Below, piece by piece: positions 23,930 through 35,323 of a DNA stretch of 64,000 nt. Made by a program: the position numbers and the translations under genes. How positions within the stretch are numbered: the first letter of the stretch is position 1; each line of letters starts with the position of its first letter. Source of the stretch: Rhodamnia argentea (Eukaryota > Streptophyta > Magnoliopsida > Myrtales > Myrtaceae); NCBI RefSeq assembly GCF_020921035.1, contig NC_063155.1:22747294-22811293 (forward strand), given 5' to 3'. The notes below the pieces were generated by a model, which saw only the letters and a list, made by a program, of their open reading frames with translations, was not told where the DNA came from and searched no databases.

Positions 23930-24310
23930 TCAAATCGAAATACCGCGAAGGGCGAAGAAGAAGAAGAGCTCTATATCCGGAGGAGCGAAGAACGCGATCG
24001 GCCTCCTCTGCAGGCAGCAGCTCGACATTACTCTCCGCTTCTTCGGCGCTGGGGGGCACGTCTCGATCTTGGGTATCCGGAATCTCTGCGCCTTCGGAGT
24101 GGAGCAGTTGCTTCCGGAGATTTTTTCGCCTCCCGATTCTGCGCCGGTTAGTGCAGTGCTGGTCTCGGAGGTACTGTCAGAGCAGATTGTAGAGGATGAA
24201 GTGGAGCTTTCTTGATTCTTCACTTGCAGAGACCTTTTCTCGTAATGGGTCGGCCTCGGTTTTGCGGTTGATCTTCTTTTTCTCCCTCTTCTGCTACCCT
24301 TTGACGCCAT
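23930..24310 (-). CDS. SIAMESE-related cyclin-dependent kinase inhibitor, 126 aa
   Basis: The gene is a single exon with ATG at 24310. The N-terminal half is basic then Ser/Thr-rich. The family signature is at residues 79-93 (IPKIETCPPAPKKRR), where plant SIM/SMR proteins carry I-P-x-x-x-x-CPPAP-[RK]-[KR]. The C-terminal block FFAPPDIELFF (107-117) corresponds to the F-x-x-PPDLE-x-x-F motif at the end of family members. These small nuclear proteins bind CDK-cyclin complexes, stop mitosis and promote endoreduplication, often in response to stress. Length and intronless structure fit the family. Odd point: the run of four Phe near the end comes from a short GAA/TTC triplet repeat, followed by a short tail (ALRGISI). 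Which SMR subgroup this is cannot be decided by eye. Confidence 0.85.
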   Translation of the reverse strand: MASKGSRRGRKRRSTAKPRPTHYEKRSLQVKNQESSTSSSTICSDSTSETSTALTGAESGGEKISGSNCSTPKAQRFRIPKIETCPPAPKKRRVMSSCCLQRRPIAFFAPPDIELFFFFALRGISI

Positions 24311-24911
24311 TTGGCTAGAACAGAACTTTAACTCTTGTAAATATTGGATTCTTGAAGATGAGCGAACCTGGGGAATTCACTAAGAAAGTGAGAAACTTTA
24401 CTAAGTTCGGAGAAAGAAAACTCTCTCAGAATGCTAAGTTCGAACCCGCCACTACTTGTGTGCTTTAAAGCTACTAAATTTGACCCAAAAGTGATCAAGA
24501 AAAAGCTCTAGGTGGGTGGTGACCGCATCTTTGGAAACAAACCTTTATGAGGCTCAGAAAGAACTCCTGATAAAAGAAGAGAATTATCCCACCAAGAACA
24601 CAGAATTTGCAGTGCACTCGAGTCTTCCTCTACAAGATATTGCGCTTTGCTCAAATGAAGAAACTTTCTGAGAGACCGAGACTGGGCGACTGACTTCTAG
24701 CTTTCACAGAGGCCCATATGCGATCATCAACAAACTTTTGCAGAATCTTCCACTCACATCAAGCAAAGCAACTGTCGTGACAGCAACTTGTGTCACCTTG
24801 GGAGCACTTAAAAGCTCTCCATTAAACCCACCAAAAGGTTCGTCATCAATTGAAGGATCCTGAGGCAAATCAGGATCTGTCCATACCTAAGAAATCAAAC
24901 GCAGGGGGAGG

Positions 24912-24945
<34 letters not shown>

Positions 24946-25176
24946 GAGAGAGAGAAACACACACCCACTTCCCAGTGAGGAAGGCTTGAAAAACCCTGAT
25001 CAAGAAGCATAAACCCTGGGGATGAGAATGCGGCAGAGAGTGATTTCACCGTTCGATTTGCGGCTTGGGACATTATAGGACTTCGTGTTGAGCGAGGATG
25101 GCGATAATCAGGGCAGGCCTGCCCGCTGCCCATGTAGACTTTTTTTTTTTATAAGGATGATTGCATCTAAAATTTT
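24311..25176. other. 5' flank of the SMR gene, a possible orphan exon and an (AG)n microsatellite
   Basis: Minus strand 24791-24880 reads VWTDPDLPQDPSIDDEPFGG followed by FNGELLSAPK, preceded by an AG (at the left of GTATGGACAG) and followed by GTGACA. It reads like protein but I do not recognise it. An (AG)n run occupies 24912-24942. The minus-strand frame 24870-25133 is dominated by that run and is not called. Confidence 0.3.
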
Positions 25177-25887
25177 GGGAAAATTCTAAAAAAGGACTGT
25201 AAGTGCTTTCATTTTCTTAAATAAGGGCCTGAAGTGGACATTATTTCAAATAAGAGTCTGAAGTACTCTCATTGTGTCAAAGAAAGGCCTGAAGTACATA
25301 TTATTTCAAATAAGAGCATGGAGTACTTATATTAATCTCAAAAAAGGGCACGAGTCTCTTTAGTTATGGGCATTTTGGTCATTTACTATTTTAATTTATT
25401 TTTTCCTTTTTCTATTTTTTAGAGATTTTTAAAAAAAAGTAAAAATAAAAAACAAAGAAATGCACGAGCAGGTGGTCATGGTCGACACCCCACCGGTCCG
25501 ACCGCAGGCGTGGGCTAGCAAATCCTCGCCGAAGAGCCGGCGAACCCGACGGCCATAGACGCCGGCCCACCGGTGGTGGGGTGATGGCCACAGGTGGAGG
25601 TCGATCCTCCCTCCTCTGTTTTTTTTTTTTTCTCTTTTTTCTTTTTGTTTTATTTTTTATTTTAATTTAATTTAACAAAAAATTATATTAATTTATACTT
25701 TTACAAAAATACCCTTTCTTCGCCCGGAAAATTTGGCCGGCCGGCTAATTTGAAACAACCATACCTACTTTATACCCTTCTTTGAAATAATGATAGCACT
25801 TCAATCCCTTATTTGAAACATAGTCCACTTCAGCCCCTTATTTGAAAAAATAAGGGTACTTGGAGCCATTTTTTGAAATTTGTCCTA
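25177..25887. repeat. Foldback MITE-like element, family C copy 2
   Basis: Left arm phrases 'ttaaataagggcctgaagtg' and 'gggcattttggtcattta' match copy 1 at 1.3-2.2 kb, and the right arm 'cccttatttgaaacatag' is their inverse. The core (about 25470-25610) is GC-rich ('gccggcgaacccgacggcc') without a recognisable protein. Confidence 0.6.
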
Positions 25888-26432
25888 AAATTTTTCGCGA
25901 AATCACAATTTTAAAATTCGCAAAAGTATAATTAATTCTTATGATTTATCAAAATGATTGCATCAATTTTCTTTCCTAGTTTCATACGATTTAATTAATC
26001 GAGATGGCATTTTATCATTCCTTCCTCTTCTCTATATGGATGTTCATGTTAACTATATGGATGTTAAAACCGTAAAAGAGGCTTAAAAGAAAATGAAAAA
26101 TAAAAAAAACACACACACACACAATGACTAAGGGCCGAGGGGTGGGGTTTAGAGGGGTAGTAGCGCCGCCAACGTGCCTCACCGATAAAGAAAAAAAAAA
26201 TATCATTGAGTAATTATTCCAAGCGATATAACCGATACTTTTTGATTTATATTTTTCAAGTCACTCTTTTAATGTGAAATAAACGTTACCTTAATATTTC
26301 TTTTGCTGGTTTTGAGCTAAGATCTTGAATTAGTCCTTGCTAAAAATGGCCAAGTTAGATCTTGTGGTCCCACAGCACCAAAACAAGAAAACAGTCCACA
26401 TTAGCTATGTCCAAGCACAGGATCAAAATGTC
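25888..26432. other. Intergenic, nothing recognised
   Basis: AT-rich sequence with a short (AC) run at about 26110-26124. No gene, RNA or paired ends were seen. Confidence 0.2.
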
Positions 26433-26907
26433 TTTTTCGACTAAACAAGAAAATAGAAGTAAAAAGGAATCGACAACTGAAATCGGGACATTCCATGATT
26501 TCACTTAGTGACCTTTCCACCAGTGCCGTCGCTATAACCACCGTCGCCGTCCGTGTTGCCATCAAAGGATCATCTCCACGCGAGTTTTCGTAAACCTTTC
26601 ATGGAACGTGACCAACCAACTCCTGCGACTTGGAAAATCATCCGGACAAGTTAGATTTTCATGGACAGATTCTCCAGGGCTACCACATGTTGTTAATGGT
26701 ATAAGCTCTAGTGGAATGACCCGCCGGATCAACCAAAGTCGGCCACAAGAGAAGATAGCAAATTAAGTGAACACACCTGAAATTCCATTGGAAGTTCATC
26801 TATACGATGAAATTATGATTGACTCAAGTATTAAAAAAGGGCTTATTGTAATGATTGGAGGAAGTCTCCGATTAGTGGCTCACTAGTATATATATAGAGA
26901 TCGGGAC

Positions 26908-27370
26908 ATTATAAAAAAAAAGTCTTAAACCTATTGCAGTTTTGCCAATTCGGTTATAAATCTTTTTTTTTAGGTCAATTGAGTCCTAAACCTTTTGCAT
27001 TTTTTCTAATCCAGTCCATCCGACCAACTTTAGCAGGCCAAATGACGTAATTATGCCGTGGTAATTTTTATTATTACATAAATGTTTTTTTTCAAAATAT
27101 ATTTTCCCATTTTTTGCATTACTTTCTTTTTCTTTTTTTTTCTCCTAAAAAAGAAAAAGAAAGAAAAGGAAAATGAATGAATAAATAATTAATTCAAAAA
27201 ATATTAAAGCATTATTAAAAATTATCCTCGTCATTACCGGCTAGGCAAAGTTGGTCGAATGGAATAAATTGGCATGAATGCAATAGGTTTACGAGTCAAT
27301 TGACAAAAAAAAGGCTTAAGACTAAATTGACATAATTACAATAGGCTTAAGATTATTTTGGTAATTTTCT
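26908..27370. repeat. Foldback MITE-like element, family A copy 4
   Basis: The left arm 'gtcttaaacctattgcagtt' pairs with the inverted right arm 'cataattacaataggcttaa'. The inner phrases 'tccgaccaactttagcagg' and 'caaagttggtcgaatgg' pair as well. No coding capacity. Confidence 0.65.
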
Positions 27371-27517
27371 CAATAGAGATAGCAAGAGATGGTTCAACTT
27401 TTCATAAAATTTGCTGATAAATATTCAAGGTTCGACTTCCTTTTGAGTTTATGTTATTGTATAGAGAGATGGTTCTATCAATTTTGATGGCAACAAAGTT
27501 GTGTATCAATGATCCCC

Positions 27518-27890
27518 ACATTTTAGCCTAATGTATAATTTTGTCTTTGAACTTTTAATTAGTTTAATGTGATCCTTGAATTTCATCTTAATGTATAATA
27601 TCGTCCATGAACTTTTAATTTGTTTAGCATTGTCCTTGAACTTTTAAAAAGATTTCAATCTAGTCCCTAACCTATATGAAAATATCCAATGTTATCCTTC
27701 CATTAAGTCAAGTTCAAAGAAATTATTGAATATTTCTTTATAGTTTATAGACTAAATTAAACATGTATCAAAAGTGTAAGGACCAAATTGAACAAATTAT
27801 AAATTTAGGGACGATATTGTCTATCGAACTAAAGTTCGAGCATTACATTACATATTAAAAGTTCAAGAATTATTTGTGTCATTTTCCCTT
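27518..27890. repeat. Foldback MITE-like element, family B copy 1
   Basis: The arms consist of short direct subrepeats of the type 'gtccttgaacttttaattt', which return inverted on the right as 'aaaagttcaagaattat'. The right terminus is 'gtcattttccctt'. The same architecture recurs at 38627-39006. Confidence 0.6.
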
Positions 27891-28474
27891 AAAAATACGG
27901 AGACATGATGCAAAAGAACTAAATTGCCCGAAATGGTCCAATGAGGGAAATGTTTTGAATCCTTCCATTTACACAAAGGAAACAGAGCGAAGCAAGCCAA
28001 AGTAGTGGGCTTTGAAGTTTTATCTTTGGAAAAAAATCACACATACAATGAACTCTTCGATTGGTGGGCCTCGCCGCAATATACCTCGACATACAATTTC
28101 ATTTTATTATTTTCCTTCAGGCAAGTTTTAGATAGATGCAAGCATGTTTGACGTATTTGGGACTTCATTCAAAGATATTTAAAAAGCTTTTTCTCATGTG
28201 GTCGGGCTTTTGGCTTGGAGAAACGCTTAATCAGGAGCCAGCATCCAACTCACTTGGCCCTTGGCTTTCTTTAATGCTTCTGCAAATGCTGAACCACGTA
28301 TGGAAACACAAAAGTTGCATACTTCAAGGCCAAAACCGACACATGCTTTCTCCATGCAGATTAAGAAACTCAAATCTAAACCGAGCAGGCCTGAAAAGGA
28401 AATTTCAAGCATCACAGTGCAGCCAAATAATCTTATCAGTCGCAAAGTAGCATACAGGCGAACCAAGAAAAGAG
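27891..28474. other. Probable 3' UTR and downstream flank of the RRM gene
   Basis: From about 28180 to 28474 the sequence matches 10.20-10.50 kb in arm A, so conservation continues well past the stop codon. That agrees with a 3' untranslated region. No independent gene was seen. Confidence 0.4.
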
Positions 28475-30760
28475 TCACCGTCCCCTCGAAACCGCTTCAT
28501 CCAGCTCCTCAGGGGTTGAAACGAACAATTCGATATACCGACTCCCCAGCGTCATCCTGTCCTTGGCCATAGCGGCTCTAGAATCTTCTGCATTCGCAAA
28601 CTCAACATAAGCTTCCCCAGAAGGCCTCCCCTCAGAGTTGAAGACAATATGAATAGAATCTTCAGACAACTCAAAGTCTTTGAAAAATTCCAATACGTCA
28701 TCCTTGCCAGCTGAAAATGGCAATCCCCTCAATCGCAGTATTCCCGTGTGCTCTGCAGAGTCCTTCCTCTCATTAGAAGACTTTCCTCGGGATATGCTCC
28801 GGTGAGGAGATCCTCCACGAGCTTCTGAAACTTCATTCGCTATCGCCTTATAGTAGTCTTGCCTCTTACTCCTGAAGACTTCAACATATCTACGACCCAT
28901 GCTTTGCCTGTTCCTTTGAAGGGCAAAATCGACTTGAAGAGGATAACCCAAAACACAGAAGGCTTCTCCCGTGAACTTCCCATCGTTGTGAACAAACAGA
29001 ACATCAACGATGTCCAGACCGTGAAAGAACTCAGCAACGTCAGCTTCAGTACAATTAAAAGGAAGGCCGCGAAGCCGCACCAGTGGGAAAGGTGGAGACT
29101 GACCAGTGCAAGGATAAGGTGAAGCATTGTACATGTAGCTCGAACCAGGAGAAGCCCCGTAAAACGAAGAGCCCTGATCAAATAGGCGTTGTCGTTTTGG
29201 ACCCATTTCACGCCCGTCATCAAAATAATCAAACCTACCAAAATTTCTGATGGAAGGGAAACAGAGCAACAATATCACGTTACTTGTTCTGTAAGCAATG
29301 CTACAGCAATAAAAAAAGCCCAAACTACAGTTTTAAGCTATTCTTTACTTTAATAAAAAAATGATCCTTCAAACAACTAAAGCAAACAGAACTCTGCTTG
29401 CGTTCTTCCAGGCATCCAAAACAATCGTCCTCAATAAAATTAGTAGCCAATATGTATCTGATGATTGTTTTTACCAGAATTTCAAAGAAAATATCCAACT
29501 TGTGGTCATGCTTTTATAAGTGAAACTACTTCTCTTTCGCCATGCAAATGAAAAAGACCTATTGTCTCCCGTACAAACTAATGTAACTAGCTCTTAACAG
29601 AGCTAAATTTTATACTTCAAAAATGGGGAGACTACATCTTTTCATGGGCTTCCACCGCTCAAATGTTCAATCATCACAAACGAGGAACAAACTTCAAATT
29701 CAAGCTGAAAACTTAAGAGCATATTCAAAGGACATTTCAAAGCCTTCAAGCTGTAAAATCCATTTCTCATGAACTATCAAAACAGGCACTGACGATGGGA
29801 AAGGAAAGCAGTATTGCCCCAATGCACTTCTTAATGGGTGGCATAAAACATCTATATAGGAATACAATAGCTTCTTCTTCCCCGATAACTTCTTCAAAAT
29901 TGTGGGCAATGCACCAAACCAGAGGTGAGCGATTGGTATATATGAACACTTACTGTTATAATCAACACAGCTAGCCAGGAATGAATTTGAGACGATGAAT
30001 AAAAATAGCTCGGTGAGAAGTTCTATATATTTAAAAAAATGCCAAGGCAGCAAAGGTTGTGCCAGCAGAACATCTAAAATGATAGCACTGAATTGATCTA
30101 CCACTTGTCGCAGTGAACGGACAAAGCAAATTCTCCGTATGGAAAAGAATATGATAACACCTAAACCAGTACAGTAAATCAAAACAAACAGCTACTACTG
30201 ATTGGAGTTAGGCCATTGGGCCAAACAAAATGGCCTATGTTTAGGATAACCCCAGCCATTGCATCTATATCGTCAAATGCATATTTACCAGAATTTGAGC
30301 ACAATAACGGACTCCAAGAACTCATATTTTGCAGCTAATTTTAAATAGATGAACTTTGCAAATCCAACTAAATCCGCCATCACCACAGAAACCGACATTA
30401 GCGACAAACAAAGGGGAAAAGGAATTCCCAAGATGGGTTCAAGTTCCATACTTGGAGACACAAATTGGGATCATTTGCGAGTGCAAGAAGGAACACAAAC
30501 TCCGGCGGCACTCGAAAAAAAGGAAAAGAAAACCCTACAGAATCCAATTGCAAGGGAAGATACTATGTCCGCTAGAGAATCACGGCCAAATCACTCAGAG
30601 AAAAGGAGGAAAGACATCGAATCTACCAAAGCACATACGAGATGAGATAAGCAATCGTCATTATTGAGGAGCGAAGGCGAAATCGGCGACACCTGAGCAC
30701 GAGAGAAAGAGAAATAAAATGATGTGAAATCGACATTTACCCTCGGTAGTACATCGACAT
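28475..30760 (-). CDS. hnRNP F/H-like protein with two RNA-recognition motifs, 259 aa
   Basis: Exon 1 is only 20 bases (30741-30760, MSMYYR plus two bases). A 1.5-kb intron follows, and exon 2 is 29234 down to the stop at 28475. The joined frame is exact. A second ATG two codons on (30754) would give MYYRG, the more usual start of relatives. RRM1 covers about residues 58-128 (RNP-like VRLRGLPF and GEAFCVLG), and RRM2 about 172-245 (LRLRGLPF and GEAYVEFA). This pairing of quasi-RRM motifs is typical of hnRNP F/H and GRSF-like proteins, which bind G-rich RNA and affect splicing. A linker rich in Ser and Arg (145-165) separates the two. The first exon sits next to a region conserved with arm A (12.5-12.64 kb), which probably includes the 5' UTR. 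A broken paralogue is at 10500-12533, so this is the surviving copy. Confidence 0.9.
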
Positions 30761-31162
30761 GTCTGGCTGGGCGAAGGTCAACTGTTTCGAATGTGTCGGA
30801 TCAATCGCTCTGGTCTTCTTCCCGGAGAGGCTCGAAGCTCTCTGCAATTGATAGCGGTGGCGGACGGCGACGAGTGGAGAGGGGGAGACCCGGTTCTGGA
30901 GCGCGAGAAGGTGAATGCAGGAAGCTTCTGGCGAGGGGAGGGCGAGATGGTGACGTGGCATCTGTGTTTCTTCTCCGACTCGAGCCGAAACGGCGACGTC
31001 CCCGAGTGTGGGCTGATCGATGTAACTGGGCTTTTTCAGTTGACTTTGACATGGGCTTTTTGACTTTTTTTTTTTTTTCCTCTGAGTGCGCACGAGAAAG
31101 CCCGGTAAGGTTTATGTTCGCGCCCAAAGGTATTCTTGTGATGAGCGGAGGGGGGTAAGAAA

Positions 31163-31680
31163 GCCGTAGAAAATTTCAATTAACCCCCTGTGTTGATTGC
31201 CTTTTCTCAATTTGCCCCCTGTTGGATCCCAACGTTCCAAACAGCCCCAAAAGAGGTGCGCGTGAGCCTTGAGGGACTAGCACTCTCTGCCTCACGTGAC
31301 ATTTTTTGCGCCAAGAGACGGGCAATTTTTCCCTCGACATCACACCGTACCGGTTCTTATCCCTAACTCTCGAGTCCCCGCCCCGCGCATCGATCTCCGC
31401 CGCCTTATCCTCAGGCCCTCCTCCCTCATCGTCTACGCCGCCCTCACCAGCAACCTCACATTCGTCAACCAGGAACGCGGGCATCATCCTCGTACGAGGA
31501 GGCGTGGCACTTCTTTATGTAAGCCCTTTCATGTGGTGTAAGTCCATAGTCCACTCCCGTGCGGTTTCGAGAAAAGGATCAGGTGAATTTTGGGGCTGTT
31601 TGGAATGTTCGTATCCAATACGAGCAAGGGGCAAACTGACCAAAAAAGGGCCGGCCTCTCTATGGGGCGTTTTTAAAAAA
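31163..31680. repeat. Foldback element, family H
   Basis: The left arm 'ttccaaacagccccaaaag' returns inverted on the right as 'ttttggggctgtttggaa', and 'caatttgccccctgttgga' pairs with 'caaggggcaaactg'. The interior is GC-rich (31.25-31.55 kb) and open in several frames on both strands, with no recognisable protein. It lies just upstream of the RRM gene's first exon. Confidence 0.65.
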
Positions 31681-32378
31681 GGAGGATCAACATGAGGGGA
31701 TGATGGGAAATTCATTATCTGATAATTTTAATAGTAGTCTACTCGGTCGGTGTACTCGGCATAGTTTTCAAATTAACATTGTTATGCCTCCGTTTCATAC
31801 GATACGAACCATGAACTCTATTTCTAGGGAACAATTTCGTTTCTTATGCTCAGCACGTACGTTCTGTCCCATTCAAATTAGCTTACAATCGGAGAATTTA
31901 AATAAGGAGGTCTAAACAAGCGATTTCTTTTTTGAGTACGACGCATTCACTCTAAGTTGTGTAAGCCCGCTCACACCTAACGGTACCGTATAAAATGAGT
32001 TGATACTTTGTTTTTTTCCTGATTATATGAGTTTGACCCCCCAAACCAAAAAAAAAAAAAAAAAAAAACGTTTTAAGGTCTTCGGTCGTGCTGCATGCAT
32101 TTGTTGACTCATGCGAGTGGGTGGCAGGAGGAGGCAAAGTTGGATTATGACTCTTTGTGAACCAATTCAGCACGTTCCCGCAAAGCAAGGGATCCCACCA
32201 TATTTAAGGAACCGACCACTTGGAAAATTATGGACCTCAAACATCGTCTGGTTAACGTTCACACATTTCGACCAAAAAAAAAAAAAAACGTTCACACACC
32301 TTAAATTTTTTTTTTTTTTTAAATTACTGAGATTGCCCCAAATCCTCCCTTTGCAGAGAAGAGAGAAGGAAACGCCGA
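31681..32378. other. Intergenic, poly-A/T rich, nothing recognised
   Basis: Long A or T runs occur at about 32048-32068, 32274-32288 and 32307-32320. The phrase 'cgttcacacatttcgacc' is followed at once by 'acgttcacacacctt', a small duplication around a poly-A run. No gene was seen. Confidence 0.2.
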
Positions 32379-33477
32379 AAAAATTGTCAAAAAAGTCATA
32401 AATCTTTTGTACTTTTACCAATTCGATCCTAAACTTTTTAATTTTGTCAATTCAGTATATCCGACCAAATTTTGACGATCAACACTGATGTGGATGCCGC
32501 CCAGTACTAATGTGAATGTCGGCGATGACGTAGACAATTTTAAATAATATTTTAATATTTTTAAAATTATTTCTCTTTCCTTCTCCTTTAATTTTTCATT
32601 TGTTCTACCTTCAATCGATTGCGGGTGGCAATTGGCCAGTGCTCGACCTCGCTGGCCTCAAGCGAAGCTCGCCACCGTCGACCATCGGCCGGGGCAAACC
32701 TCCCCGGCATAGGGAGAGTGCCGATTTGGGCGAGGCTCGCCGAAGTTGATAGCGAACACTGGAATGGAAATTAGGGATCTGTAGCAACTCCGGATCTCCA
32801 CCCATTGAGGAGAAGACCCAAAAATTCCAGACCATTTGATCAATCGGAATTGCCATCCCCACGCGATATCTGTTTCCTTCTCATTTTCCATCTTCGGCAT
32901 ATCTTTTCCTAGAAAATCTTTCCCGACCTTTTTCGTTTTTTCCCCTTCCTTTTCCAGAGCTCGCACCGATTTTTCTCCTATTCACACACGGTCCACCGCT
33001 TTCCTTCTGTTTCTTGCTCGTCTTGGTCTTCGTCTCTATCTACCGCACGCATTCTCTTCTTCTACGCCTTTTTTTTTTCTTTTTACTTTTTTTATTTTGG
33101 CTCTTCCACTGTATGGGAGACCTCGCTCAGATCGGCACTTCTGCCTAGCGCCGGTGAGGCTCACCAGCGCCAATGTGCGGCGACCGGCCGGCTAGAGGAA
33201 GAAGGTAGGAATAAAAAAAGAAAAAGAAAGGAAGAAAAAGAGAAAAAATAATTCGAAAAGTATTAAGACATTAATAAGAAAGAGTCCACATCATCGTCGA
33301 ATTCCTCGTGAGCGTCGGCAGGCATCCATGTCAACACCGACCAATCAAAATTGACCGGATGGACTAAATCGACATAAATACAAAAAGATTTAGGATTGAA
33401 TTGGTAAAACTAAAGGTTTAGGATCGAATCGGTACAAATACGATAGTTTTTAAGATTTTTTTTTTATAATTTTTCAA
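32379..33477. repeat. Foldback MITE-like element, family A copy 5 (long core)
   Basis: The left arm 'tcataaatcttttgtactt' with 'accaattcgatcctaaac' pairs with the inverted right arm 'tttaggatcgaatcggta' and 'caaatacgatagtttttaag'. 'tatccgaccaaattttgacg' pairs with 'caaaattgaccggatgg'. The core of about 0.8 kb is longer than in other copies and contains pyrimidine-rich and GC-rich DNA (32.6-33.2 kb) without a clear protein, so it may hold captured host sequence. Confidence 0.6.
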
Positions 33478-33708
33478 GAAAACACCTCTTCTCTTCGAAG
33501 ATTCTCTTTGTGGTCAATCACCCGATTCATGAATCTTTGACTGCTTTTCTGCTTTGATCTCTTATATTATGTGAATTGGAAATACCCATTTGCAATTTGC
33601 TCGGAATTCTCTCGTGGTGGCAACCCTCGTTGCGTAGATACTTCTGATAAAAAAAAAGCCTAACATTGATCTCCCACATACTAAAAAAGAACAGGCGAGA
33701 GGGAGGAT

Positions 33709-35240
33709 ATGGTGGGGGCTCTATCCGCCGTGGGCTCGTCGGTTGTGGAATCACACACGTCCCCATTTCTGTGCCTCGACTCACTTCCCACGAGCGCGAG
33801 TCTCAAGAGCGGCGGAGATGTGGTCGGTCTGCGTAGAAGCCCCTGGGGAAGGGAGCAACTCTGGAGGCCCGGGTCGTTGGAGCTGGGGAGCTCGTTCCTC
33901 GATTCGTGGAACCATCGGCGGCTCCACGCCAAGTCGGTGCCCAGGAACATGAGCCGTCGCTTCTCGAACAAGCCGCGGAAGCACCGGAGCTTCAAGATCG
34001 CGAGCGAGGTGGCCGGGCAGTATGAAGACAGCTTCGAGGATGTCAAGACGGTGAGCATCCTCCGTCCGGCATGCATCATAGATTAACGGTTCCGTGCTCA
34101 CGTAATCCGCAGGCTTTTCGCTATTTCGGTTCGATCATGTCCTCCCGTCGTTACAAAGGCGCGAGAACTGGGGACACAGCCAGGAAAATAAGAGAGGCAA
34201 TCGGTATATTCTGCGATTCATTTTCTATTAAGCACCTTCTTATGTGGAAAACTGTTCACGCCTGCAGCAAATACTCAATTACTTCACGTATAAAGCCGTG
34301 AGGACGGTTCTCAACCAGCTGTACGAGATGAACCCGACGCAGTACAGGTGGCTTTACGAGTAAGTTTCCATCTTCACCTATCATGCGAGACAGCTTGATC
34401 TGTTATCTGCTGAATTACCTGCAACAAAACAGATGGTTCGATGGCTTATTTTACTCACCAAGATTTTGCTTTTCCTCCAGTTTATTGTGTGAACTAGTCA
34501 GAAGACCCTCTGGTTCTCTACAAAGAATAGTCGATCCTATATTTTAGCTTTCCAAGTCAACTTTAGATTCTATGGCGAAAAATTAATAACTGCAGATTTT
34601 GATAAAAGCTTGTATCAAAACAAGGGGAGATTTCTCCAACCTTAGAATTGTCCAGCCAAGCTATAACTTCAAAGGCGGACTCTCCAGCTCATGCTTGTTT
34701 TCACCGTCATCTGTGTGTGCGATTTTTCGTAATCAATCGTCATGTCTAAGTGTCACTGCTTCATATCTGTTGGCCAGATTTGTTGCGACAAACAAGCCTG
34801 GAGATGGAAAGCGTTTCATCAGCATACTGGGAAAGGTATTCTTCAGAACTCTGTAATACCATTTTTGTTAGGGCATCATGCGAAAAGAATGACCAACCCT
34901 GCATTCAAAAGCTTTTGCAACATTAGGGCGTAAATTCTTGATGTGCTAGGGTCACACTAGCAGAAGAAATAGAAGTTACAGTTAAAGACTTTTTTCAATG
35001 GACTTGATACGAAAGAAGCAGTAGTAACTTTGCATATCCTCCCTCCCTCTCTGATCTTAGGAGAAGCACGATCTTGCGGAGAGAGTAATGATCACACGTC
35101 TTCACCTTTATGGCAAATGGATCAAGGTAACAAAAGTCAAGAGATCAGTAGTTTCTTTGTGTATGTGTAATCCAGCTAAATTCTTGTCATTGTTGTATAG
35201 AAATGCAATCATGCTGAAATATACCAAGAGATATCTGACG

Positions 35241-35283
<43 letters not shown>

Positions 35284-35323
35284 TTGGCCATCAGATGATA
35301 CAAACACAGAGAAGATTGGCTAA
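33709..35323 (+). CDS. RBCX: Chloroplast RbcX, Rubisco assembly chaperone, 226 aa
   Basis: Five exons join in frame: 33709-34050, 34268-34359, 34778-34835, 35061-35126 and 35201-35323. The start is ATG at 33709, giving MVGALSAVGSSVVESHTSP, a Ser-rich N-terminus that includes the transit peptide. The RbcX domain begins near EVAGQYEDSFEDVKT and continues with LNYFTYKAVRTVLNQLYEMN, FVATNKPGDGKRF, AERVMITRLHLYGKW and the C-terminal MRERLMETVIWPSDDTNTEK, all conserved in plant RbcX. The protein forms dimers in the stroma that clamp the C-terminal tail of the Rubisco large subunit and help assemble the L8 core. I skipped an open stretch inside intron 1 (see findings) because its 91 bases would break the frame. 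The gene sits inside segmental-duplication arm B; no copy was seen in arm A. Whether it is RBCX1 or RBCX2 is left open. Confidence 0.93.
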
